The notes below the pieces were generated by a model. The model worked only from the letters and a program-made list of their open reading frames with translations, was not told where the DNA came from and did not search any database. A program made the translations under genes and the position numbers. A stretch of 64,000 bases of DNA from JAHFDS01 sp964593795 (lineage in GTDB: Bacteria > Myxococcota_A > Polyangia > JAHFDS01), in NCBI GenBank assembly GCA_964593795.1, contig CAZQJC010000371.1, positions 55,769 to 119,768 on the forward strand, in the 5' to 3' direction. Each line of letters begins with the position of its first letter. The stretch's first letter is position 1. Positions 25,419 to 34,079 of this stretch are shown here, piece by piece.

Positions 25419-26731
25419 ACGTGGACGAGCTCGAGCTGCCTTCGCTCGTCATCGAGTCGGTCGCCGCGACGACGGCACCGGAACGCCCCATCCTCATCAA
25501 CCGGGATCCGGCGCCCGACGAGACCGGCATCCCCATCAACGCGACCATCTCGTTCGAGCTCGTGGACCCCGGGCCCGACGGCATCGCGGTCGGCGCCACG
25601 CGCGTCTTCCTCGACGGCGAGCTCGTCTTTGACGGCCGCCCCAGCCCGATGGTCGACCTGGCAGAGAGCGCCGACACGCTCGCGTTGGTCCTGCACCCGC
25701 GCGCGATGTTCGCGTCGCTCGCCACCGTCGAGGTGCGCGTGGTCTCGGCCACCCGGAGTGGCCACCACCTCGACACGAGCTACCGCTTCACCGTCGAGGA
25801 TCGGACTGCTCCGCGTCTCCTCGCTGCCCAGGCGATCGGGCAACAGCTCGTTCGACTCGCGTTCGACGAGCCCGTGCAGGCGGTCGACCTCGGTGCCATC
25901 GAGCTCGTGCCCATCGACCTGCCGGCGGTCCCGATACGTCCGATCGCCGCGACCGGGCAAGGCGCGCTGCTCGACGTCACCCTCGACACCGAGATGAGCG
26001 CCGATCGCCGTTACGAGGTAAGGGCGGCGGGCGTTGCTGACTCCTCCGGCAACCTGGCGCTGCCGCCCTACGACCGGGCGACGTTCACGGGATTCCGACC
26101 GCCGCGACCACCGGAGAGACGCTTCGACCTGTGGTCGATGCTGCCGCGCCACAACCGGCGGATCGACGCGACCGGCGATCTGGCGCGCTTCATTGCGTGC
26201 CTTCAGGACGTGACCGACCTCCTGCTGGCCGACCTGGACCGCTTCCCGGATCTCTTCGATCTCGAGCGAGCGCCGGAGGACTTCGTCGACGCGATCCTCG
26301 ACGACCTGGGCAACCCGTTCTCCTTCGACCTGACGGCCCTCGAGAAGCGCCGCCTGGCCGCTGTGTTGGTGGAGATGTACCGGCAGAAGGGAACTGCCGC
26401 CGGCATCCGCAACGTCGTACGTTTCCTCCTCGGCATCGACCTCGAGGCCATCGAGCCCATCGCCGCGAGCACGCTGGTGCTCGGTGAATCGCTGCTCGGC
26501 GTCGATTGGGAGCTCGGGCCGTCGGATCGCCGGTCGCTCTACACGTTCGACATCCGCGTACGGCAGCCGCTCACGTCGCGTGAGCGCGAGCACCTCCTGG
26601 CCATCGTCGACTACATGCGGCCTGCGCACACGCACCTCGGCCGTGTCGTCGAGCCGATCCCCCCGCCGCCTACTCGGCTCTGGATCCTCGGCGAGAGTCT
26701 CCTCGCCGAAGAGACGGTGCTCGCACAATGA
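25415..26731 (+). CDS. Tail protein I-like with N-terminal Ig-like domains
   Basis: A 438-residue fusion. Residues about 15-215 form two Ig-like domains (RDPAPDETGIPINATISFEL; VRLAFDEPVQAVDLGAIELV), the second resembling SbsA-type Ig domains. Residues about 230-430 are a P2 gpI-like domain: RFIACLQDVTDLLLADLDRF, FVDAILDDLGNPFSFDLTAL, YRQKGTAAGIRNVVRFLLG. gpI joins gpJ in the baseplate wedge and helps anchor fibres. GTG 25415 was chosen for its GTGA overlap with the upstream stop. The Ig-like extension probably decorates the baseplate periphery or binds the cell surface. Confidence 0.7.
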   Translation: MNVDELELPSLVIESVAATTAPERPILINRDPAPDETGIPINATISFELVDPGPDGIAVGATRVFLDGELVFDGRPSPMVDLAESADTLALVLHPRAMFASLATVEVRVVSATRSGHHLDTSYRFTVEDRTAPRLLAAQAIGQQLVRLAFDEPVQAVDLGAIELVPIDLPAVPIRPIAATGQGALLDVTLDTEMSADRRYEVRAAGVADSSGNLALPPYDRATFTGFRPPRPPERRFDLWSMLPRHNRRIDATGDLARFIACLQDVTDLLLADLDRFPDLFDLERAPEDFVDAILDDLGNPFSFDLTALEKRRLAAVLVEMYRQKGTAAGIRNVVRFLLGIDLEAIEPIAASTLVLGESLLGVDWELGPSDRRSLYTFDIRVRQPLTSREREHLLAIVDYMRPAHTHLGRVVEPIPPPPTRLWILGESLLAEETVLAQ

Positions 26732-26807
26732 GCCGTCATGTTCGGCGCTTACGCGGCGCATTTCAGCGCTCTCAATCCGCTTGCTGGGTCGCTCAGACAG
26801 AGCGTGT

Positions 26808-27125
26808 ATGTCCGACATGAAGACCACGCTCCCTGCCCCGATTACCCAGGTTCACGCGGTCCTCGGCGAGAGCCGCTACGGCACGGCTCAGCCCCGGCTC
26901 GAGGTCGAGCTCCCCAGGGACGCCCATTACCGGGCCATCCATACGGTGCTCTACCGGCTCGCCGCCGACGTCAACGCCGTGACGCCCGAACGAGAGCAGT
27001 GGCTGGTCCAGATCGAGGTGACGAGCGACACCCGAGGCCGGGTCTACCTTGAGCTCTCCGACGCCAGCCCGGCCGAAGCCGAGCGTGGCATGGCGCTGCT
27101 TCGAGCAGTTCTCGCCGCCCGATAG
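26808..27125 (+). CDS. Small unknown protein in tail region
   Basis: A 105-residue protein (LGESRYGTAQPRLEVELPRD, HTVLYRLAADVNAVTPEREQ, YLELSDASPAEAERGMALLR). It has a mixed alpha/beta pattern and no motif I recognise. A 76-base gap without an obvious promoter element separates it from gpI, and no clear SD precedes ATG 26808 (26817 is an alternative). It may be a fibre assembly chaperone by position. Confidence 0.45.
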   Translation: MSDMKTTLPAPITQVHAVLGESRYGTAQPRLEVELPRDAHYRAIHTVLYRLAADVNAVTPEREQWLVQIEVTSDTRGRVYLELSDASPAEAERGMALLRAVLAAR

Positions 27126-27138
27126 CTCCTGAATCCCC

Positions 27139-27169
27139 GTCCCCGCGGCCGCCGCGCACGGCCTTGCGT
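27139..27169 (+). promoter_or_regulatory. Repeated promoter-like element, copy 4 (fibre operon)
   Basis: GTCCCC at 27139-27144, 18 bases, CTTGCGT at 27163-27169; the fibre-gene ATG at 27178 follows CTTGCG by 9 bases. Confidence 0.55.
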
Positions 27170-27177
27170 GCTCGGAG

Positions 27178-28587
27178 ATGAGCTCGCGGCTCCGCTTCTA
27201 TCACCGGCAGCGCGTCACCGACGCCGAGCTCAACCTGGCCTTCGAGCAGCTGGAGGAGGCCGACCGCAACTTCGTCGGCGATCTCGGAATCCACGGCATC
27301 GTCGCTGGCGCCGTCCCGGTGCCCCAGAGCCCCGTCTCCGATCTGTCGATCGAGCTCACCGCGCCCGGCCGTGCCTACGACCGCGCGGGGCGGCGGGTTT
27401 TCTTCGCCAGCCCGCAACGCGTCGACCTCGCTTCCGACTCCGCCGGCATCCCGACCGACGTGGTCGCCGCCGGCAACGAGCGCTGGGTCGGCGTGTTCCT
27501 CCGCTTCGCGCGCGTTCTGTCGGACCCGCGGATCGACGGCAACTCGCAGCAGGTGATGTTCCGGCAGGACGAGTCCTTCGAGATCGTGGTGCGTCAGTCA
27601 CCCGAGGGCCCGGCCGGCGCCGCCATGCGCGTGCCCTACGTCGACGATGAGCTCCTCGCCTGCGAGGTGCGGCGCGTGGCCGGGCAGACGCGCATCGCGG
27701 CCGCCAACATCGACACCACGCGGCGGCAGGCGTTCATCTTCTCGCAGGGTGTCGCGGTCGCGATCTCGTCGGCGCTCTGGGACGTGCTGCACCCGCCTGT
27801 GGACACGGTGCAGTCAGCGTTCGACGAGACCGACGCCGCGCTGGACGGCCACGTCGAAGGCACGCGCCTCCGACACCGCGCCGAGCAGGTCGACTACGTC
27901 CCCCACGGCTTTCTCACCGAAGCCGACAGCCAGCGCGCGCTCGATCAGCTCGTCGACGAGCTCGTGTCCGACCGAGGAGCCACGCACGTCGGCTCCGCCG
28001 AGCTCCCAGGCACACCGCATGCCCTCGTCGCCGGCACCGTTCGAGAGCAGCTCGTGGGCCTGCTGGATCGCCAGAACGCCCACGTGACCGGCGGCGACCA
28101 CGACGACCGCTACTACACCCGAGCGGAGTCCGATGCGCGCTACTACCGCGACGGGCAGCCGGTCGGCGACGCTGACACGCTCGACGGCCGCCACGCCAAC
28201 GAGTTCGCCCTCGCGGGTCACGTGCACGACGACCGCTACTTGCGGCGCGTGTACGGCTACTCGAACGTTCTCCCCGCCCGCGAGGCCCGCGACCTGGTCG
28301 TCTTGCGCGACCGGCCGGACCACATCGCCGTCTCGTACAACGAGCTCGACCAGAGCGGCTGGCCCCAAGACCGTGTCTGGGTCATTGGCCCACACCACGT
28401 GCTCCTTCGCGTTTGGCTCACCAAGATCCACAACGCGCTGCTCGACAAGGACTATCGGCTGACGATCCAGAACCTGGCCGCCGTGCCCCTCTGGATCAAC
28501 GTGACGGCGTTCCAGATCGGCGCCGCGCCCATCCGCATCGGAGGCCCCCGTGTCCCCCCAGCCCCCCGTGACCCGAACGTCTCGTGA
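27178..28587 (+). CDS. Tail fibre-like protein
   Basis: A 469-residue protein. The N-terminal 200 residues (RLRFYHRQRVTDAELNLAFE, LGIHGIVAGAVPVPQS, VFLRFARVLSDPRI) look like a baseplate-attachment domain common in such clusters. Around residues 300-360 it carries short phage-fibre repeats (GGDHDDRYYTRAESDARYY; TLDGRHANEFALAGHVHDDR), the usual tail-fibre signature. The C-terminus (TIQNLAAVPLWINVTAFQIG) is beta-rich. Likely role: target-cell recognition. ATG 27178 lies 9 bases after the CTTGCG of a promoter-like element and lacks an SD, consistent with leaderless translation. The next gene overlaps its 3' end by 38 bases. Confidence 0.7.
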   Translation: MSSRLRFYHRQRVTDAELNLAFEQLEEADRNFVGDLGIHGIVAGAVPVPQSPVSDLSIELTAPGRAYDRAGRRVFFASPQRVDLASDSAGIPTDVVAAGNERWVGVFLRFARVLSDPRIDGNSQQVMFRQDESFEIVVRQSPEGPAGAAMRVPYVDDELLACEVRRVAGQTRIAAANIDTTRRQAFIFSQGVAVAISSALWDVLHPPVDTVQSAFDETDAALDGHVEGTRLRHRAEQVDYVPHGFLTEADSQRALDQLVDELVSDRGATHVGSAELPGTPHALVAGTVREQLVGLLDRQNAHVTGGDHDDRYYTRAESDARYYRDGQPVGDADTLDGRHANEFALAGHVHDDRYLRRVYGYSNVLPAREARDLVVLRDRPDHIAVSYNELDQSGWPQDRVWVIGPHHVLLRVWLTKIHNALLDKDYRLTIQNLAAVPLWINVTAFQIGAAPIRIGGPRVPPAPRDPNVS

Positions 28588-29080
28588 CGACCTCGCGTGC
28601 GCGCTCGAGCGCGTGGACACGCCCGCCTGCCGCGAGCTCGCCGGGGCCCTGCGGACCACGCCCACGGAAGGGACTCCGATCCCTTGCTGGGGTGCGCTGA
28701 CCGAGCTCGCCTCGCGCAGCTTCGAGTCGGACGAGGAGGCCGCGGTCCTCTGGAGCGTGGTCCTGCGCATCGGTGACGCACGCATGCTGCTGGTGTTCCT
28801 CGACGTCTTCCGCGGCCGGCCCGCGGTCCTCCGACGGGTGGGCGCCGACGTGGCGCGCCTCCCGGTCCTCGTCCAGCGCGCCTTCGTGGCGCTGCCGGAG
28901 GCCGCAGCCATCGCGGTGGAGCACGCAGCCGAGTTCCACCCTGCCGCGCGCCAGCTGGTCGAAGAAGGCGCCGACGCGCTCCTCGTGGAGCAGGAGCAGT
29001 TCGAGGCGTGGGTCTCCCAGCTCCGCGCACTCAGGTACTTCGTGCCCACAAAGGCACCGCGCGAGCCCGACGCCACCTGA
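28550..29080 (+). CDS. Unknown helical protein after tail fibre
   Basis: A 176-residue, mostly helical protein (RDDLACALERVDTPACREL, WSVVLRIGDARMLLVFLDVF, ARQLVEEGADALLVEQEQFE). It starts at GTG 28550 inside the fibre gene, a 38-base overlap in another frame. No family is recognised; the position suggests a fibre assembly protein, and the acidic helical composition would suit a chaperone. Confidence 0.5.
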   Translation: MSPQPPVTRTSRDDLACALERVDTPACRELAGALRTTPTEGTPIPCWGALTELASRSFESDEEAAVLWSVVLRIGDARMLLVFLDVFRGRPAVLRRVGADVARLPVLVQRAFVALPEAAAIAVEHAAEFHPAARQLVEEGADALLVEQEQFEAWVSQLRALRYFVPTKAPREPDAT

Positions 29081-29099
29081 CGCCGCCGACCGAATCTCC

Positions 29100-29130
29100 G
29101 TCCCCGCGCCGGCGTCCGGCCGCCTTGCGA
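29100..29130 (+). promoter_or_regulatory. Repeated promoter-like element, copy 5 (lysis operon)
   Basis: GTCCCC at 29100-29105, 18 bases, CTTGCGA at 29124-29130; ATG of the amidase gene at 29135 follows CTTGCG by 5 bases, the shortest distance of all copies. Confidence 0.55.
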
Positions 29131-29134
29131 GGGC

Positions 29135-29872
29135 ATGAACAGCATCGTGATCGCCGGGATGCCCCGATCCGCACCTGGCGGCCTCCAGGTCTTCGGCCTC
29201 ACCGATCCCGGCATCGAGCGCTTCGACGGTCCCCGCCGCCACGTCGACGACATCGACCAGATCGTGCTGCACGAGACGGTCACGCGCAGCCGCGCCGACG
29301 CGGTGCGGGTGCTGCGCAAGCGCAAGCTCGGCGTCCACTTCATCGTTGACGCCGACGGCGCAGTCTTCCAGCACGCCGATCTCGCCGACCAGGTCAGCCA
29401 CGCGCGCGGCCACAACCAGCGATCGATCGGCATCGAGATCGTCAACCCCTACTACCCGAGGTACCTGCGCAACGGTGACCCCTGGTCGGGCACGATCGAC
29501 GCGCGCTGGGCCGACGGAGGCCGATACGTCCTGCCGACGCTGCTGCAGGCGGAGGCAGTCGCACAGCTCGTGGGCTGGCTGACGGGGGACGAGGGCATGT
29601 CGATCCCGCGTCGCTGGATCGGCAAGAAGGCGGGCCGGATGCGCCTTGGCGCGGTGCCCAGCGCCAAGGGCTCCGGCATCTGCGCCCACCAGCACCTCGG
29701 GACGAAGGCCGACGGTTCCTGGCCGTGCCTGTTCGCGTGGTTCCGGCTCGAGACCGACCGCGATCCCGAGGCCGCCTTCGACGAGTGCGTCACGCGTACC
29801 CGGGGCACCCGCACCTGGGCCGACATCTCGGACTACGACGCGGCCGCGCGCGCGGCCAGGGAGGCAACGTGA
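29135..29872 (+). CDS. N-acetylmuramoyl-L-alanine amidase-like endolysin (Amidase_2)
   Basis: A 245-residue amidase expected to cleave the lactyl-alanine bond of peptidoglycan at lysis. Visible landmarks: QIVLHETVT with H46 as first zinc ligand; GVHFIVDADGAVFQHADLAD; ARGHNQRSIGIEIVNPYY with E101; and CAHQHLGTKADGSWP (183-197) carrying a later zinc histidine (H187) and the conserved K. No signal peptide is seen, so release depends on the holin encoded next, whose ATG overlaps its stop. The start lies 5 bases after the CTTGCG box, so the transcript is probably leaderless. Confidence 0.8.
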   Translation: MNSIVIAGMPRSAPGGLQVFGLTDPGIERFDGPRRHVDDIDQIVLHETVTRSRADAVRVLRKRKLGVHFIVDADGAVFQHADLADQVSHARGHNQRSIGIEIVNPYYPRYLRNGDPWSGTIDARWADGGRYVLPTLLQAEAVAQLVGWLTGDEGMSIPRRWIGKKAGRMRLGAVPSAKGSGICAHQHLGTKADGSWPCLFAWFRLETDRDPEAAFDECVTRTRGTRTWADISDYDAAARAAREAT

Positions 29873-30306
29873 TGATGACCTGGTGGGATCTGTTCTCGAA
29901 GACCCTGATTGCCCTGTCGCCCGTGCTGCTCGCCGCGCTGAGCTGGCTCTCGATCCGCGCGGCCCAGCTCATCACCGCGAAGGTGCGGAACGAGTACCTG
30001 CAGGGCATGCTGCTCCGTCTCGACGACGCCATCTTCGTGGCCATCCGCGAGGTGCAGCAACTCGCCGTCGAGCAGCTCAAGACCGCGAGTGCCGACGGCT
30101 CCCTCTCCGCCGACGACCGCAAGCGCGTGAAGGAGGCCGCCCTCGAGGCCGTGCGCGGCTACCTCGGCCCGAAAGGCCTCGTCGAGGCCGGCCGCGTCCT
30201 CGGCCTGAAGAACGGCGAGCTCGACAAGGTCCTCTCGACCCGCGTCGAGGCCGCCGTCTACGAGCTCAACCGCCCCGCACGAGTCCCGAACGGTACCCAC
30301 GGCTGA
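29872..30306 (+). CDS. Holin-like membrane protein (LLH type)
   Basis: A 144-residue protein with one strong N-terminal membrane segment (LFSKTLIALSPVLLAALSWL) followed by a long charged helical tail (VRNEYLQGMLLRLDDAIFV, VKEAALEAVRGYLGPKGLVE). This is the layout of LLH-family phage holins (one transmembrane helix, coiled-coil-like cytoplasmic part). ATG 29872 overlaps the amidase stop (ATGA); a second ATG follows three bases later and a dual start is possible. It presumably releases or energises the amidase at lysis. Confidence 0.65.
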   Translation: MMTWWDLFSKTLIALSPVLLAALSWLSIRAAQLITAKVRNEYLQGMLLRLDDAIFVAIREVQQLAVEQLKTASADGSLSADDRKRVKEAALEAVRGYLGPKGLVEAGRVLGLKNGELDKVLSTRVEAAVYELNRPARVPNGTHG

Positions 30307-30336
30307 CCCGCAACGGTCGGTCACTTCGACTTGCGA
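30305..30336 (+). promoter_or_regulatory. Weak copy of promoter-like element (DUF2924 module 2)
   Basis: GACCCG at 30305-30310, 19 bases, CTTGCGA at 30330-30336. Box 1 differs at two positions from GTCCCC; box 2 is intact. The DUF2924 gene starts at 30373 with AAGGAGCC as SD. Confidence 0.35.
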
Positions 30337-30372
30337 GACCGGCCCTCCAGAGCGTCCATGTGAAGGAGCCAC

Positions 30373-30867
30373 ATGCCCGCCCCCAAGACCACGATCGACG
30401 ACCGGCTCGCAGCGCTCGAGCGAATGCCCCTCGCGTCGCTCCGCGCCCAGTGGGACCAGGTGTTCGGCAGCTCGGCGCCCCCGAAGGCCGCCAACTACCT
30501 GCGCGCGCGGCTCGCCGCCGCCATCCAGGAAGCCGAGCGCCCCGAGCTCGTCGCCGAGGTGCGCGCCCGCCTGCGCGCGCTCGCCACGAGCCCCACCGCT
30601 GCCAGGCCCCTGGTGCGAACGAAGCCCGCCATCCGGACTCCACGCGCTACACGGGCTGCCCTCCCGGGTCGTGACCCGCGGCTCCCACCAATCGGCACCG
30701 TCCTCCGCCGCCGGTGGAACGGGGTCGACCACGAGGTCCACGTCGCGAGCAACGGCTTCCGCTGGAACGGCTCGACCTTCGACAGCCTGTCGGCCGTCGC
30801 CAAGGCGATGACCGGCACCAAGTGGAACGGCTTCCGCTTCTTCCAGCTCGACCAGCAGGCAGCCTGA
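30373..30867 (+). CDS. DUF2924-family protein, second copy
   Basis: A 164-residue DUF2924 protein: N-terminal LAALERMPLASLRAQWDQVF, APPKAANYLRARLAAAIQ, a basic linker, then the hallmark end LPPIGTVLRRRWNGVDHEVHV, FRWNGSTFDSLSAVAKAMTG, WNGFRFF. It is clearly related in layout and motifs to the copy at 11940-12380, but diverged. Unlike that copy, it is not followed by a recombinase; the next gene is an HTH protein and then a restriction island. It may be the remainder of a second integration module whose recombinase was lost, or may be served in trans by another recombinase. Confidence 0.8.
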   Translation: MPAPKTTIDDRLAALERMPLASLRAQWDQVFGSSAPPKAANYLRARLAAAIQEAERPELVAEVRARLRALATSPTAARPLVRTKPAIRTPRATRAALPGRDPRLPPIGTVLRRRWNGVDHEVHVASNGFRWNGSTFDSLSAVAKAMTGTKWNGFRFFQLDQQAA

Positions 30868-31253
30868 TGGCGCATGTCCTCCACCTCGAGCTGCCGACCG
30901 CGGCGTCCGCCGCGTCCGTACCAGCGCCTCCTGCCGGCCGCCCCCTCCGCATCGTCCGCCTGCTCGCCCTGGCCCAGCAGATCCAGGACGGCCTCGACCA
31001 CGGCACCTACCGCGACGAGGCTGACGCCGCCCGTGCCCTCGGCCTCACGCGCGCGCGCGTCTGCCAGATCATGCACCTCCTCCGCCTGTCGCCACGGATC
31101 CAGATCCAGCTCCTCGATGCTCGTGTCGAGCGTGGATGCGATTGGGCAACGGAGCACGGCCTCCGTTGGATCGCAGCCCACCGCAGCTGGGCAGCACAGG
31201 AGTTAGAGTGGCGGCCAATCGCGCGCTCGGCTGCGGCAGGTCCAGGCAGCTAG
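30867..31253 (+). CDS. HTH protein of recombinase module
   Basis: A 128-residue DNA-binding protein. The centre reads IVRLLALAQQIQDGLDHG, DEADAARALGLTRARVCQIM, a ParB/KorB-like helix-turn-helix, followed by HLLRLSPRIQIQLLD. The tail WATEHGLRWIAAHRSWAAQE aligns with the HTH protein at 63331-63792 (AERTLRAVAHAGTWAEQRAA), including the shared GLTRARV core. ATG 30867 overlaps the DUF2924 stop. The two HTH genes face each other across the 32-kb island, suggesting paired mobile-element ends. Role is probably regulation or DNA bridging in recombination; unproven. Confidence 0.65.
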   Translation: MAHVLHLELPTAASAASVPAPPAGRPLRIVRLLALAQQIQDGLDHGTYRDEADAARALGLTRARVCQIMHLLRLSPRIQIQLLDARVERGCDWATEHGLRWIAAHRSWAAQELEWRPIARSAAAGPGS

Positions 31254-31476
31254 GCCGCGAGGATTACACCGCTCACTAGTCTTCTGTTCAGATGTCGGCT
31301 AACGTGTGTCGTCGACAAGTCATCAAAATAACTTACAAATAGGACCACATGTCCATGTCGCCAGCCCGGGCTTTCCGGGCGCTCGAACCCCTCCGCCAAA
31401 CAACGCGAAGAAAAAAAGTGCCATCGCCCCGCCACTAAATTCCTCTTTAACATCATCGTCGTATCCGACTACCTTC

Positions 31477-31504
31477 TTGTCGTACTCGAGTACGACTATA
31501 TATT
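31477..31504 (+). promoter_or_regulatory. Sigma70-like promoter with 18-base palindromic operator (RM1)
   Basis: TTGTCG (31477-31482), 16-base spacer, TATATT (31499-31504). The spacer is occupied by a perfect 18-base palindrome, GTCGTACTCGAGTACGAC (31479-31496). A protein bound there would block RNA polymerase, so repressor or C-protein-like control of the restriction operon is likely. No obvious C-protein gene lies adjacent; the HTH protein encoded just upstream is a candidate. Confidence 0.5.
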
Positions 31505-31524
31505 TCAGATTGACGAACCGCCTG

Positions 31525-31544
31525 CGAGGTCCTAGTTTGGACCT
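31525..31544. repeat. Inverted repeat before RM1 operon start
   Basis: GAGGTCC-tagttt-GGACCTC: perfect 7-base arms, 7 bases before the ATG at 31552. As RNA it would form a hairpin just before the start codon; as DNA it could be a second operator. Confidence 0.45.
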
Positions 31545-31551
31545 CGTGGAC

Positions 31552-32184
31552 ATGAGCTCTCCAACAGCGCAGTGGCCGATGTACCCGCTGCGTACCGTCG
31601 CGCACATCTTCCTCGGTCTCGCCGAGGGCCGGCTGCGTGGGAACGGCGACGCGGATACGCGGCCGATCCTGAACGTGCGCAACCTTCAGGACGGCCACCT
31701 GCCGCCGGCAGATGCCCTCACGAAGCGCTCGGTCCCCGCCGATGCGGACGTCACCCGGTACACCGTCCGGCGGAACGACGTCGTCATCACCTGCCGTGGC
31801 ACACAGCTCAAGGTGGCGAGCATCGGACTCGCCACCGAGGGGGTGCTGATCAGCTCGAACCTGATCGCGATCCGCGCAGGCGTGGACCTGCTACCCGCCG
31901 TGCTCCTGGCTTTCCTGCTGAGCCCTGATGGCCAGAAGGCCTTGCTGAAGCGAGGCCGGTCGTCGACCTCCAGCATCTCCCTCACGCCCGGGGCGGTGGG
32001 CGAGCTGTCGCTCCCCCTTCCGCCGATCGAGATCCAGCGGCGGATCGCCGAGCTCGTGACCGCGGGCGAGGACAACTACACTGCCGCGCTCCGCGCGGCG
32101 ACGCAGCGACGTGCCATCGCCCACGCAGTCGCAGTCAGCCTTCTTCAGGGCAGGTCCCGGCTTGGGGAAAGGGAGCGTACATGA
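31552..32184 (+). CDS. Half-size type I specificity (HsdS-like) protein
   Basis: A 210-residue protein with one target-recognition-like domain (YPLRTVAHIFLGLAEGRL, VVITCRGTQLKVASIGL, LSLPLPPIEIQRRIAELV) and a short helical end. Normal HsdS proteins have two such domains and about 400 residues, as does the one at 34069-35394 in this operon. Half-S proteins can dimerise or exchange with the full subunit to alter specificity; that is known for the family and inferred here. ATG 31552 was chosen because it follows the inverted repeat; GTG 31546 is in frame. The frame is open farther upstream but non-coding in composition. It overlaps the next gene by four bases. Confidence 0.65.
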   Translation: MSSPTAQWPMYPLRTVAHIFLGLAEGRLRGNGDADTRPILNVRNLQDGHLPPADALTKRSVPADADVTRYTVRRNDVVITCRGTQLKVASIGLATEGVLISSNLIAIRAGVDLLPAVLLAFLLSPDGQKALLKRGRSSTSSISLTPGAVGELSLPLPPIEIQRRIAELVTAGEDNYTAALRAATQRRAIAHAVAVSLLQGRSRLGERERT

Positions 32185-32546
32185 TGATCCGCACGGCGAA
32201 GTCGCAGTTGCAGCACGACCAGATCGTGCGGGTCGTGGTGAACCACCTCGCGCAGAACGGCTACCGGAACATCCGTGCCGATCTGCGCGGTCACGTGCAA
32301 CCCGCGCTCGTAAAGGGCACGAGGCAGGACCACATCCCCGACGTCACGGCAGACGGCTTGATCGTCGAGGTGGAGACCAGCGACACGATCGAAAACGACC
32401 ACACCACGAGCCAGTGGTCGCTCTTCTCCGACCACGCCGCAAGGAACGGAAAGACCTTCTGGGTGGTGGTCCCGAACGGTTCTGTGGCAGCCGCCAAGAG
32501 CCGACTCAATGCGCTGCGCCTCACCGGCGTGGTCTACGGCGTCTGA
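32181..32546 (+). CDS. Small putative PD-(D/E)XK nuclease in RM1 operon
   Basis: A 121-residue protein: HDQIVRVVVNHLAQNGYRNI, HIPDVTADGLIVEVETSDTI, HTTSQWSLFSDHAARNGKTF, WVVVPNGSVAAAKSRL. The PD...EVE spacing and the following strand/helix order resemble a minimal PD-(D/E)XK or Holliday-junction-resolvase-like fold, but the usual final Lys is not certain (EVET in place of ExK). Position between the half-S and HsdM genes, coupled to the half-S gene by ATGA, indicates a role with the restriction system. It could be an accessory nuclease or a structural adaptor. Confidence 0.45.
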   Translation: MMIRTAKSQLQHDQIVRVVVNHLAQNGYRNIRADLRGHVQPALVKGTRQDHIPDVTADGLIVEVETSDTIENDHTTSQWSLFSDHAARNGKTFWVVVPNGSVAAAKSRLNALRLTGVVYGV

Positions 32547-32564
32547 CGCCAGATGGAGACTCAT

Positions 32565-34068
<1,504 letters not shown>

Positions 34069-34079
<11 letters not shown>

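Larger units (their letters stand above)
31254..31545. promoter_or_regulatory. AT-rich island boundary and RM1 promoter region
   Basis: Nearly 300 bases without a gene, notably richer in A/T than everything around it, a common sign of a horizontally acquired junction. It holds a GCCCGG-n5-CCGGGC hairpin (31364-31380), and near its right end a sigma70-like promoter with an embedded palindrome and a second inverted repeat (described separately). No repeat matching the other recombinase module was found. Confidence 0.5.

Noticed and set aside
31364..31380. GCCCGG hairpin as a terminator of the HTH gene
   Set aside because: No U-run and located about 110 bases after the stop inside a regulatory region.
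31306..31551. N-terminal extension of the half-size HsdS
   Set aside because: The added sequence is low in GC, contains the promoter and palindrome, and resembles no protein.
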